17,200 bases of DNA, from contig PBLV01000013.1 of the NCBI GenBank assembly GCA_002721895.1, positions 1,798 to 18,997 of the forward strand, read 5' to 3'. Of the stretch, positions 6,761 through 14,010 are shown piece after piece. The position numbers were made by a program, and so were the translations under genes. The notes below the pieces were generated by a model. That model ran no database searches. It was given only the letters and a program-made list of their open reading frames with translations, and had not been told where the DNA came from. The DNA comes from Verrucomicrobiales bacterium. Lineage in GTDB: Bacteria; Verrucomicrobiota; Verrucomicrobiae; Limisphaerales; UBA1100. Numbering within the stretch: the stretch's first letter is position 1; each line of letters opens with the position of its first letter.

Positions 6761-7747
6761 ATGAGACCACTGCTGCTACTCACCACCTTGGCCTGTGTCC
6801 TTCATGCCGCGCCCAAGGGCCAAACCACCTACGTCACCCCCGAGGCCGCCGCCAAGGATCCAGACTTTGCCATTCAGGGCGAATACCTCGGCGAAGGCAC
6901 CGACGGCGACGACAACGAACACAAGCTGGGCCTGCAAATTGTGGCCTTGGGCAACGGCGCGTTTGGTGCCACGGCCTTCAAGGGTGGCCTGCCCGGCGCA
7001 GGTTGGGATGGAGACACCCAGTGGAAATACACTGGCAAACGCCAAGGCGACGACAAAGCCGTGTTTACCAATGACGAGTCGCCCATCACTCTTTACTACC
7101 GGGATGGTGAAATAATTGCCGCCAAGGGCGACCGCAAGGTAGGGCAGTTTAGGAAGACCACCCGCAAATCCCCGACCCTCGACGCGGCGGCGCCCAAGGG
7201 TGCCAAGGTACTTTTCGCTGGCAAGGACAACGGTACGCTCAACGGGCTGAAGATTGATGACACTGGCCTGATGCAGGAAGGCGCGACCACAAAGGATAAG
7301 TTCCAGAGCTTCAAGCTACATGTGGAATTCCAGCTGCCGTTCAAGCCCACGGCACGTGGCCAGGCCCGCGGCAACAGCGGATTATACCTCCAGCGCCGTT
7401 ATGAGCTGCAGATCCTCGATTCCTTCGGCATTGAACTGAACCCCGGCAAGAACGACTGCGGCTGCCTCTACAGGCAGAAGTTCCCGGACGTAAACGCCTG
7501 TTTCCCGCCGCTGACCTGGCAGACATATGACGTGGAATTTACCGCGGCCAAGTTTGGCCCGGATGGCAAGCGCACCGCCAAGGCCCGCGTCACCGCCAAG
7601 CTGAACGGTATCACCATCCATGACGATTACGCCCTGCTCAACAAGACCGGCGCCGGCCAAAAGGAAGGCCCCGCACCGGGCCCCATCTGGTTCCAGAACC
7701 ACAGCAACCCCGTCCGCTTCCGCAACATCTGGATCGTGGAAAAATAA
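6761..7747 (+). CDS. DUF1080 (3-keto-disaccharide hydrolase-like) secreted protein
   Basis: A 328-residue protein with a short signal peptide (MRPLLLLTTLACVLHAAP). Residues about 20-130 form an N-terminal domain (QGEYLGEG, LGLQIVALGNGAFGAT) common in PVC-group DUF1080 proteins. Residues about 146-328 form the DUF1080 jelly-roll: LFAGKD, GNSGLYLQRRYELQILDSFG (205-223), a Cys pair in CGC (233-235) with a third at 247, and the closing PGPIWFQNHSNPVRFRNIWI. Some DUF1080 proteins hydrolyse 3-keto-glycosides; others bind or act on polysaccharide. The specific activity here is inferred from the family only. It is the first gene of the plus-strand cluster that continues with the cupredoxin 82 bases on. 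No Shine-Dalgarno is visible. Confidence 0.9.
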   Translation: MRPLLLLTTLACVLHAAPKGQTTYVTPEAAAKDPDFAIQGEYLGEGTDGDDNEHKLGLQIVALGNGAFGATAFKGGLPGAGWDGDTQWKYTGKRQGDDKAVFTNDESPITLYYRDGEIIAAKGDRKVGQFRKTTRKSPTLDAAAPKGAKVLFAGKDNGTLNGLKIDDTGLMQEGATTKDKFQSFKLHVEFQLPFKPTARGQARGNSGLYLQRRYELQILDSFGIELNPGKNDCGCLYRQKFPDVNACFPPLTWQTYDVEFTAAKFGPDGKRTAKARVTAKLNGITIHDDYALLNKTGAGQKEGPAPGPIWFQNHSNPVRFRNIWIVEK

Positions 7748-7829
7748 GACCTACAACCAAATACCCATCTCAAAACCCTAACAAACATCGGGGCATTTCA
7801 GGATTTGAAATTCAATTTTGTTTAAAACA

Positions 7830-8846
7830 ATGCGTCTCCTCCTCACCCTGCTTGCCACCGTCGGCCTTCAGGCCGCGCCGGTGAAAATCCCACTCGGCAC
7901 TCTGCCAGGCTTGCAATTTGACAAGCCGCGCTTTTCCGCCGAACCCGGACAAGCGGTCGAGATCACCTTTAAGAACAATGACGAGATGGCACACAATCTC
8001 GTCTTCATTGCGCCCGGCAAACGGCTCGATGTTGTGCAGGCTGCCGCCTTGTTGCCACCGGATTCCAATTACATTCCTCGCGGGAAATCCATCCTCTGGC
8101 ACACGCCCGTGCTCAAACCCGACGAAACCGCGACCCTGAAATTCACGGCTCCACGCGAAAAGGGAATTTATCCCTACGTCTGCACCTTCCCCGGGCACGG
8201 CCTAGTGATGTACGGTGCCATGTACGTGGGCATCAAGATGCCGACCTTGGCGCAGGACGAAAATGTCTCCCCTCTTGCCCGCACCGGCAGCTCAAACAAG
8301 ACCTTCCACGCCTGGCCCCATCGCCGACCGTTGATGTACCGCATCTTCATGCCCGACGCCTCGCCGGCCGCCATCGCCGTCGCTCTGCCCCACGGCATCT
8401 CCTACTGTTGGGACGCTGGCCGCTGCCGCCTGCGCTACGCTTGGATCGGTGGTTTTGTGGACCCCATGCCCGTCTGGCGCGGCAACGGCAACGGATTAGC
8501 TAAGATCATCGGCAACAAGTTCTGGACCGCTCCGGACATGTTCCCGATCCAAATCGGCCGCGCGCTGCAAAAGGTTGAGTTCAAGGGGTACCATAAAATC
8601 GATGGCCATCCCGTGTTCCACTACAACATCAACGGGCAGGACATTCTCGAACGCATCAATGCACTCCCCGACGGCATGGGCATCGCGCGGCACTTCCGCA
8701 TCCCGGGCGTCACGCAGCCTGTGCGGCTCACCCTTGGCAAAGGGCATGCGGAGATTGACTCGGAGATCACCAACGGCGTCACCACTTTGCCTCCCGGGAA
8801 AGCCCGCGCCTTCACTATCACCCACCGTCACGTCCACAAAAAATGA
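7830..8846 (+). CDS. Cupredoxin (azurin/plastocyanin-like) protein with extra C-terminal domain
   Basis: I chose the ATG at 7830 (338 residues), which begins a signal peptide (MRLLLTLLATVGLQA); an in-frame TTG lies at 7818. Residues about 20-135 form a type-1 copper domain. The expected ligands are present: His55 in MAHNLVF, Cys118, His123 and Met127 in YVCTFPGHGLVMYG, with azurin-like C-x4-H-x3-M spacing. The remaining two thirds (about 155-335; PHGISYCWDAGRCRLRYAW, GGFVDPMPVWRG, GMGIARHFRIPG) are a second domain I cannot name with certainty; similar sequence accompanies propeller proteins in this phylum. Its TGA stop overlaps the next gene's ATG (ATGA at 8843-8846), so the two are probably co-translated. 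A periplasmic electron carrier for the propeller protein is the likely role, by inference. Confidence 0.85.
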   Translation: MRLLLTLLATVGLQAAPVKIPLGTLPGLQFDKPRFSAEPGQAVEITFKNNDEMAHNLVFIAPGKRLDVVQAAALLPPDSNYIPRGKSILWHTPVLKPDETATLKFTAPREKGIYPYVCTFPGHGLVMYGAMYVGIKMPTLAQDENVSPLARTGSSNKTFHAWPHRRPLMYRIFMPDASPAAIAVALPHGISYCWDAGRCRLRYAWIGGFVDPMPVWRGNGNGLAKIIGNKFWTAPDMFPIQIGRALQKVEFKGYHKIDGHPVFHYNINGQDILERINALPDGMGIARHFRIPGVTQPVRLTLGKGHAEIDSEITNGVTTLPPGKARAFTITHRHVHKK

Positions 8847-10813
8847 ATCGCCTTGCCTCCACTCTCGCCTGCCTTGCTTCCTTGACCCTCCACGGGGCGA
8901 ACATTGGCGATTACTACAAGGTTGAAAACATCTCCACGCCCAAGGGACTGGATGCCCAGATCGGCGGCCTCACCTTTCTGCCCGACGGCCGGCTTGCCGC
9001 TTGTTTTCATCGCGGCGAGGTTTATACCTACACACCCAAATCCAAAGCATGGAAGCTGTTCGCCGACGGCCTGCAAGAACCCTTGGGCATCGTGGCCGAG
9101 GACGATCACACGCTGGTCGTCATGCAACGTGCCGAACTCACCCGCCTACGCGATACGAACAAGGACGGCGAAGCCGACCATTACCAGACCATCAGCGACC
9201 GGTTCGGCATGACCGGAAATTATCATGAGTTTGCCTTCGGCCCCGCACGCGACAGGGAAGGCAATTACTTCGTCGGCCTCAACCTCGCCTCCAACGGCGC
9301 CAGCATCCGCCCTGAAATCCGCGGAGAATTCCGTCACTACGGGCTCACCCGAGAACAGTTCTACCAGAACCACCGCGCCGGCTCCGGCCGCATGTATTCC
9401 GCTGCCCCGTGGCGCGGCTGGGTTTTAAAGATCAGCCCTGACGGCAAAACCACCCCCCTCGCCTCAGGCTTCCGTTCCCCCAACGGCGTGGGCGTTGATC
9501 CCGCAGATCGCCTCTGGGTCACTGACAACCAGGGCGATTGGCTCGGCACCAGCAAACTTTTTCTCGTTCAACCCGGTGCCTTTCACGGCCACCCCGCCAG
9601 CCTTCCATGGGCCGACATGTGGGAGAAAGGTCGCAACCCATTAAAGGTGCCCGCTGCTGAATTCGATGCCTTCCGCATCCGGGCCGCCGTATTGTTTCCC
9701 CAAGGCACCATGGCCAACAGCCCCACGCAACCGATTACCGATACCACCCGTGGCCAGTTCGGCCCTTTTGCCGGCCAACTGTTGGTTGGCGAAATGAACC
9801 GACCACGCATCATGCGCGTGCTCCTTGATGAAGTCGCCGGCCAGACCCAAGGTGCCTGTCTTCCCTTCATCGACAATGGAGGTCTCCGCCGCGGCATGCA
9901 CCGTTTCGCCTTTGCGCCCGACGGCAGCCTGTGGGCTGGCTCCACCCGGCTCTCATGGGCCGGTGGCAGCGGCCTCCAGCGCATCATCTGGACCGGCAAA
10001 ACCCCGATGGATCTCGCCGCCATCAAGCTCACGGCCGACGGCTTCAACCTTACCTTCACCAAGCCACTGGCCAAAACTCCCGCCGATCAAATCAAGCTTC
10101 AGCGATACTATTACAGGTACCACCAAGGCTATGGCTCCCCCCAACTCGGCCGGGAACCCGTTGCCATCAACAAACTGGAAACCTCCAAGGACGGAAAAAC
10201 CCTTGCCCTCACCCTCGACAAGCTCAACCCCGGCTATGTTTACCAATTTGATTTAAAACCACTCACCGCTACCGACAAGACCCCCATCCTCAATTCTCTC
10301 GCCTGCTACACCCTCAATACCCTAACCAACGGCGATGACAAGGCCCCGCATCTGGCAAGCGGCAGCGCTCAAGCCCGGCCCATCCCCGTCAAGCCGGTAA
10401 CGGCCAAGTCAGTCAGGTTAACCACCTCTCCGCAAATCCTCGACGCCGCCGAGGCCGGCCGCAACGGACCCAGCTTCGACCGCAGCAATGCCGGCTACAC
10501 CGGTAAAGGCTACGCGGACTTCGGCACCCGCACTGGCGAAATCCTGGAGTGGCGTGTGCAATTAAGCACCACCGAAAAATACACGCTGAATTTCCGTTAT
10601 GCCGTGGCTGGAGGAAATCGCCCACTGCGATTGAAGATCAACGGCAAGATCACCCAAAAATCCATGCCCTTCAACGACACCGGCAATTGGACGACATGGA
10701 AGGACATTAGCGCAAATGCCGAACTGAAGGCAGGCGAAAACATCATCCAGTTGGAATCCATCGTTGCCGCCGGCCCCAACATTGACCGCCTCCAAGTCAC
10801 TCGCCAACAATGA
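8843..10813 (+). CDS. Sugar-dehydrogenase-like beta-propeller with CBM6-like C-terminus
   Basis: A 656-residue protein with a signal peptide (MNRLASTLACLASLTLHGA). Residues about 25-390 are a beta-propeller of the PQQ-type sugar dehydrogenase-like group, with markers GLTFLPDGRL (42-51), RDTNKDGEAD (103-112), NYHEFAFGP (126-134), SGFRSPNGVG (208-217) and the blade end DGSLWAGS (360-367). Residues about 390-495 are a small beta module (FTKPLA, YYYRYHQGYGSP). Residues about 530-655 resemble carbohydrate-binding module families 6/35 (GYADFG, LNFRYAVAGGNRPL, NIIQLE). No CXXCH heme motif is present, unlike many fused relatives, so electrons would need a separate partner; the cupredoxin just upstream, joined by an ATGA overlap, fits. 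Its own stop overlaps the ATG of the next gene in the same way. Oxidation of a sugar is the family expectation, not shown here. Confidence 0.85.
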   Translation: MNRLASTLACLASLTLHGANIGDYYKVENISTPKGLDAQIGGLTFLPDGRLAACFHRGEVYTYTPKSKAWKLFADGLQEPLGIVAEDDHTLVVMQRAELTRLRDTNKDGEADHYQTISDRFGMTGNYHEFAFGPARDREGNYFVGLNLASNGASIRPEIRGEFRHYGLTREQFYQNHRAGSGRMYSAAPWRGWVLKISPDGKTTPLASGFRSPNGVGVDPADRLWVTDNQGDWLGTSKLFLVQPGAFHGHPASLPWADMWEKGRNPLKVPAAEFDAFRIRAAVLFPQGTMANSPTQPITDTTRGQFGPFAGQLLVGEMNRPRIMRVLLDEVAGQTQGACLPFIDNGGLRRGMHRFAFAPDGSLWAGSTRLSWAGGSGLQRIIWTGKTPMDLAAIKLTADGFNLTFTKPLAKTPADQIKLQRYYYRYHQGYGSPQLGREPVAINKLETSKDGKTLALTLDKLNPGYVYQFDLKPLTATDKTPILNSLACYTLNTLTNGDDKAPHLASGSAQARPIPVKPVTAKSVRLTTSPQILDAAEAGRNGPSFDRSNAGYTGKGYADFGTRTGEILEWRVQLSTTEKYTLNFRYAVAGGNRPLRLKINGKITQKSMPFNDTGNWTTWKDISANAELKAGENIIQLESIVAAGPNIDRLQVTRQQ

Positions 10814-11226
10814 GCGATTCCCTGTCCGCCATCGGCATGAGCTTTGGCGAAGCCGCCGACATCTACCTCCAGCGCACCCGCGCCGATCTCCGTTTAAAGC
10901 CTCGCGCCAAGGCCCGCCGCCGTGAACGACTCAAGGCCATTCGCGACTCATGGGAGGAAATCGACGACCTCGATGTCCGCCGCATCCGCCCCAGTCAATG
11001 TCAGCAATGGGCCGCGCGATTCAGGAAGGAACACGCACCCAAGGTGTTCAACGAGACTCTGGAAACCTTGAATGCCATTTTCAATCTCGCCGTTGGTTTG
11101 GGTCTGCATATGAAAAACCCCGCCGCCGGAATCAAGCCCATGGCCGTTAAAGAACCGAGTTCCGATTCAGTTCCGCCCAAGGGAAAACTCCCCAAACGAG
11201 TCAAAATTCGCATCAAGTCAGACTAG
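10810..11226 (+). CDS. Orphan tyrosine-recombinase N-terminal (SAM-like) domain protein
   Basis: A 138-residue protein whose residues about 10-115 look like the helical core-binding domain of phage-type integrases: FGEAADIYLQ, KAIRDSWEEIDDLDVRRI, then ETLNAIFNLAVGLGLHMKNPAAGIK (residues about 83-107), a typical integrase pattern. The catalytic C-terminal domain (R...HxxR...Y) is absent; the chain ends in a basic tail (PPKGKLPKRVKIRIKSD) roughly where the LPS/F region of full-length enzymes would begin. The start at 10810 overlaps the propeller gene's stop (ATGA), so it is read by coupling. No catalytic remnant is visible downstream. It may be a decayed integrase or a repurposed DNA-binding domain. 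Confidence 0.65.
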   Translation: MSDSLSAIGMSFGEAADIYLQRTRADLRLKPRAKARRRERLKAIRDSWEEIDDLDVRRIRPSQCQQWAARFRKEHAPKVFNETLETLNAIFNLAVGLGLHMKNPAAGIKPMAVKEPSSDSVPPKGKLPKRVKIRIKSD

Positions 11227-11648
11227 GAAACGGTCTCTGCGCCGGCAATTTCTGGGGATTTGTGGGCCTTGCGGATCAATTTCTTCAGCGTCGGCAAGTG
11301 TGCGTCTTCCAATTGCTTGAGGTACAGGCAGGATTTCCCAGTCTTGTGCGGACCCAGTTTTTCCAGCAACTCCGTTTGATTCTCCAAAATGCAATGGAGG
11401 TAGAGCGAGAGATTTTGTTTCCGCGGCGAAAAGCCCACCGGAAACCAATCCCCCTCACTAGTCTTACCTCGATAACGAAAGGTTCCAAAACCGACCATGG
11501 CCTTGCCCCACATGACGGGCGGTTCGCCGGTGATCTTTTGCATCAACGCCAGCAACACCTCGCAGTCAGCTCGTTGCTGTTCGTCCTTGATACCGGCAAT
11601 GAATTTGCCCACATCGGCGGTGGTTTTCCGGGTTTTCAGTTTCCCCAT
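11223..11648 (-). CDS. DUF1801 domain protein
   Basis: A 141-residue cytoplasmic protein with no signal peptide. It matches DUF1801 (YdhG-type): ADVGKFIAGI and QQRADCEVLLALMQKITGE near the start, PPVMWGKAMVGFGTF (residues about 43-57), and GFSPRKQNLSLYL (72-84). Length and layout fit the family. Function is not established for most members. It starts one base after the stop of the DUF6797 gene (TGA-C-ATG on the minus strand), so it is probably read from the same transcript. Its stop overlaps the stop of the convergent recombinase-domain gene in a CTAG. Confidence 0.85.
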   Translation of the reverse strand: MGKLKTRKTTADVGKFIAGIKDEQQRADCEVLLALMQKITGEPPVMWGKAMVGFGTFRYRGKTSEGDWFPVGFSPRKQNLSLYLHCILENQTELLEKLGPHKTGKSCLYLKQLEDAHLPTLKKLIRKAHKSPEIAGAETVS

Positions 11649-11649
11649 G

Positions 11650-13917
11650 TCATTTCAGTACATTCACCGTGCAATTGATTTCTGAGCGGACCGGCTCGCC
11701 TTTGGCGCCCTTGAGGTTGTAACGAATGCGGAGGGTCATGCACTTTTGCAGCTTTGGCATTTCGAGGGTGACCGTCTTACCGTCGAGGCTGACAGCGGCC
11801 TGAGTGATTTCCAGCGCATCGCGGCCCTGTTTGTTGGGGTCAGTGACTTTGTAATCGCGCGAGCCGTAGCCGCGAGTGCGGCGGTAGTTGCACATTTCGG
11901 CGGCGTAACTGCCGGGGTCCGTGGCCGTAGCTTTGTCGAGTGGTTCGCTAAAAGTCAGGCTCACGCCCTTTTTGCTGGCGGAATATTTCACCGGCACATG
12001 CAACGGTTTGCCGGTGTAGCGGAAGCGGTAGAAGCCGCCGGGCCGGTGTTTGTTGCCCGCCCAACCGAAGAGGCCGCAGGCATAGAGCTGGCCGTCGACC
12101 GGATGGAAGCGACCGCGCATCACGCCGGTGGGTGTTTCACCCAGGGGAATGCGACTCACGCCACCCTGCGGCACGCCGTCAACCTCCTCGTAGGGCACGG
12201 TGAACAGGCGGCCGGTGCCGTAGCTGAGGTTGATCAGGGTGCCCTTGAGCGGGCCCCATTTGTCACTGGTTACCCACAGCTGCTCGGCGGGTGAGCGGTC
12301 GACACTGTTGTGAATCCACACCACAGGCGGATCGTAATCCTCCGGGTCACGCCCGGGCACGTACGAGCCCATGTAGCCGTAGAAACCGTCCTGCTTGATT
12401 AGGTTGATGCGGTTCTTCGGAATCCAATGGCCTTCCTGGTCGCTGGCGAAATAGGTGCCGTCACCATTCACGGTCACGCCGTTGGGTGCGCGGAAGCCAT
12501 TGGCGATGCGCCAGCTCTTGGAGCCGTCCTTGCTCACCTTGATGATCGAGCCGTGATGCGGCACCAGCCCGCTTTTCGCATGGCGCGCGGCCTTGGCAAA
12601 ATAGAAATTGCCCTCCGAGTCGGTCTGCAAATCCATTGCGAACTCGTGAAAATGCTCGGTCACTTGATGATCGTTGTTAAAGTTCTCATAGAAGTCGGCC
12701 TCCCCATCGCCGTTCACGTCGTGAAGACGCGTGATCTGATCCCGGCAACACACATAGATGGCCTCGTCCACGATCTTCAATCCCAGCGGCTGGAACATCC
12801 CCGCGGCAATGCGCCGCCAAGTCAGTTTGCCTTTCGGTTGCGCGAGGCCGCTGACAATCCAAACGTCCCCCTGCCAAGTGCAGACCGCCGCACGCTGGTT
12901 GTCCTTGAAAAAATCAAAGCCGCCCAGCCGCATCCAGGAATCCCATGGGTTGTTGTCCGGCAATTGAAACGTGTCAGTAGCATACGGCCCCGTCGCCAGA
13001 CCGGACTGAATTTGCGTCTCCACCGTCTCCTTCCATTGAGTCTTGCCACCCGTGGTCAGGGCAAACAAGCTGGGGGGCGGCCCGGCCTTCTTCACAGCGG
13101 CCACTGATTTTCTAAATTCATCCGTCCCGTCACGCGCACCTCTCCAGAGAACCACCTGCAGGCGCAACCCCTTATTGGCCGCCGGGACGCGCAGACGCAG
13201 ATTGGCCGCGTCATTCAAACTCCAAAGCCCCGAGCTGCCCAGCACCGCCGCATAGATCACCTTGCCCTCCGCAGCATCCACGGACACGAGGTCTTTCTCG
13301 CCCGCCAAATGCTTTGCGCCGCCCGTTCCCCGCGCCACCTGCATCACGATCTCCTCCCGCCCGGGAGCGAAATGGAAATTGCGCACGAACACATCCCCGT
13401 CCTGTAGCGAGGGGGATTCAAATACTCCACGTGCGCCTACCGTGTAGGACAACACCACCCGGCCGTCATTCACATACAACCCCTTGTAGTGTGCCCAAGC
13501 GCGGGGCAGTGGCCCGTAGGGTTTCTTGTCCAGACCCTCCACACGCTGGTCATCCGCCCACTTACCATCCGGGCTGCGCCAGCCCGGGCCCACCGGATTG
13601 GCAAACGACTGCTCACCACGGATCGAGGCATGCGCATTGTGACGACCATCAAACGAGATCCCGCGCCAATCCATGAAGTCACCTGTCCATCCCGCCGCAC
13701 AGTTCAACAAGTCCGCGTCGTACAACATGAACGCCTTGCCCTTGGATACCCCACCTTCCCCGGCGTCCAGCCGGATGGCGATACCCTTGTTCACGATCCC
13801 CGCCTGGGGAACTTCCAGAGAAGTGGACAGGTAAGGCCCGTAATTCATCGCATCCCATTTGCCCGCCCAAGCCGGGCAGGCCACAATCGCGGATAGAAAA
13901 AGAATGATGTGTTTCAT
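11650..13917 (-). CDS. DUF6797 and beta-propeller secreted protein
   Basis: I chose the ATG at 13917 (755 residues) over an in-frame one at 13992 because it begins a signal peptide (MKHIILFLSAIVACPAWA). Residues about 20-295 match DUF6797 (KWDAMNYGPYLSTSLEV, KGIAIRLDAG, RGISFDGRHN). Residues about 310-635 are a beta-propeller like the one at 8843-10813 (RIAAGMFQPLGLK, LHDVNGDGEADFY, HFHEFAMDL, NGFRAPNGVTV). The last ~120 residues form a beta module sharing SLTFSEPLDKATATD and YRRTRGYGS with the other propeller's C-terminal region. Many DUF6797 proteins end in a cytochrome c domain; no CXXCH is present here. It follows the DUF1549/DUF1553 giant by 93 bases on the same strand. Roles in polysaccharide or sugar oxidation are inferred. 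Confidence 0.85.
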   Translation of the reverse strand: MKHIILFLSAIVACPAWAGKWDAMNYGPYLSTSLEVPQAGIVNKGIAIRLDAGEGGVSKGKAFMLYDADLLNCAAGWTGDFMDWRGISFDGRHNAHASIRGEQSFANPVGPGWRSPDGKWADDQRVEGLDKKPYGPLPRAWAHYKGLYVNDGRVVLSYTVGARGVFESPSLQDGDVFVRNFHFAPGREEIVMQVARGTGGAKHLAGEKDLVSVDAAEGKVIYAAVLGSSGLWSLNDAANLRLRVPAANKGLRLQVVLWRGARDGTDEFRKSVAAVKKAGPPPSLFALTTGGKTQWKETVETQIQSGLATGPYATDTFQLPDNNPWDSWMRLGGFDFFKDNQRAAVCTWQGDVWIVSGLAQPKGKLTWRRIAAGMFQPLGLKIVDEAIYVCCRDQITRLHDVNGDGEADFYENFNNDHQVTEHFHEFAMDLQTDSEGNFYFAKAARHAKSGLVPHHGSIIKVSKDGSKSWRIANGFRAPNGVTVNGDGTYFASDQEGHWIPKNRINLIKQDGFYGYMGSYVPGRDPEDYDPPVVWIHNSVDRSPAEQLWVTSDKWGPLKGTLINLSYGTGRLFTVPYEEVDGVPQGGVSRIPLGETPTGVMRGRFHPVDGQLYACGLFGWAGNKHRPGGFYRFRYTGKPLHVPVKYSASKKGVSLTFSEPLDKATATDPGSYAAEMCNYRRTRGYGSRDYKVTDPNKQGRDALEITQAAVSLDGKTVTLEMPKLQKCMTLRIRYNLKGAKGEPVRSEINCTVNVLK

Positions 13918-14010
13918 AAAAGGTCGGCGCAATTGTGGGGAAGAAAAGAGATTGTGCAAGCCCGACAAGACACGATTCGCACAGATTATCACAAATTTAA
14001 ACCCGCGCCT

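Noticed and set aside
7748..7829. Terminator between the DUF1080 and cupredoxin genes
   Set aside because: No convincing stem followed by a T-tract is visible, so cotranscription remains open.
11262..11678. Plus-strand frame after the recombinase-domain gene, considered as the missing integrase catalytic half
   Set aside because: It lacks the R, HxxR and Tyr catalytic pattern and is fully antisense to the well-supported DUF1801 gene.
13918..13992. Longer N-terminus for the DUF6797 protein (ATG at 13992)
   Set aside because: The signal peptide begins at the ATG at 13917; the extension looks like untranslated leader.
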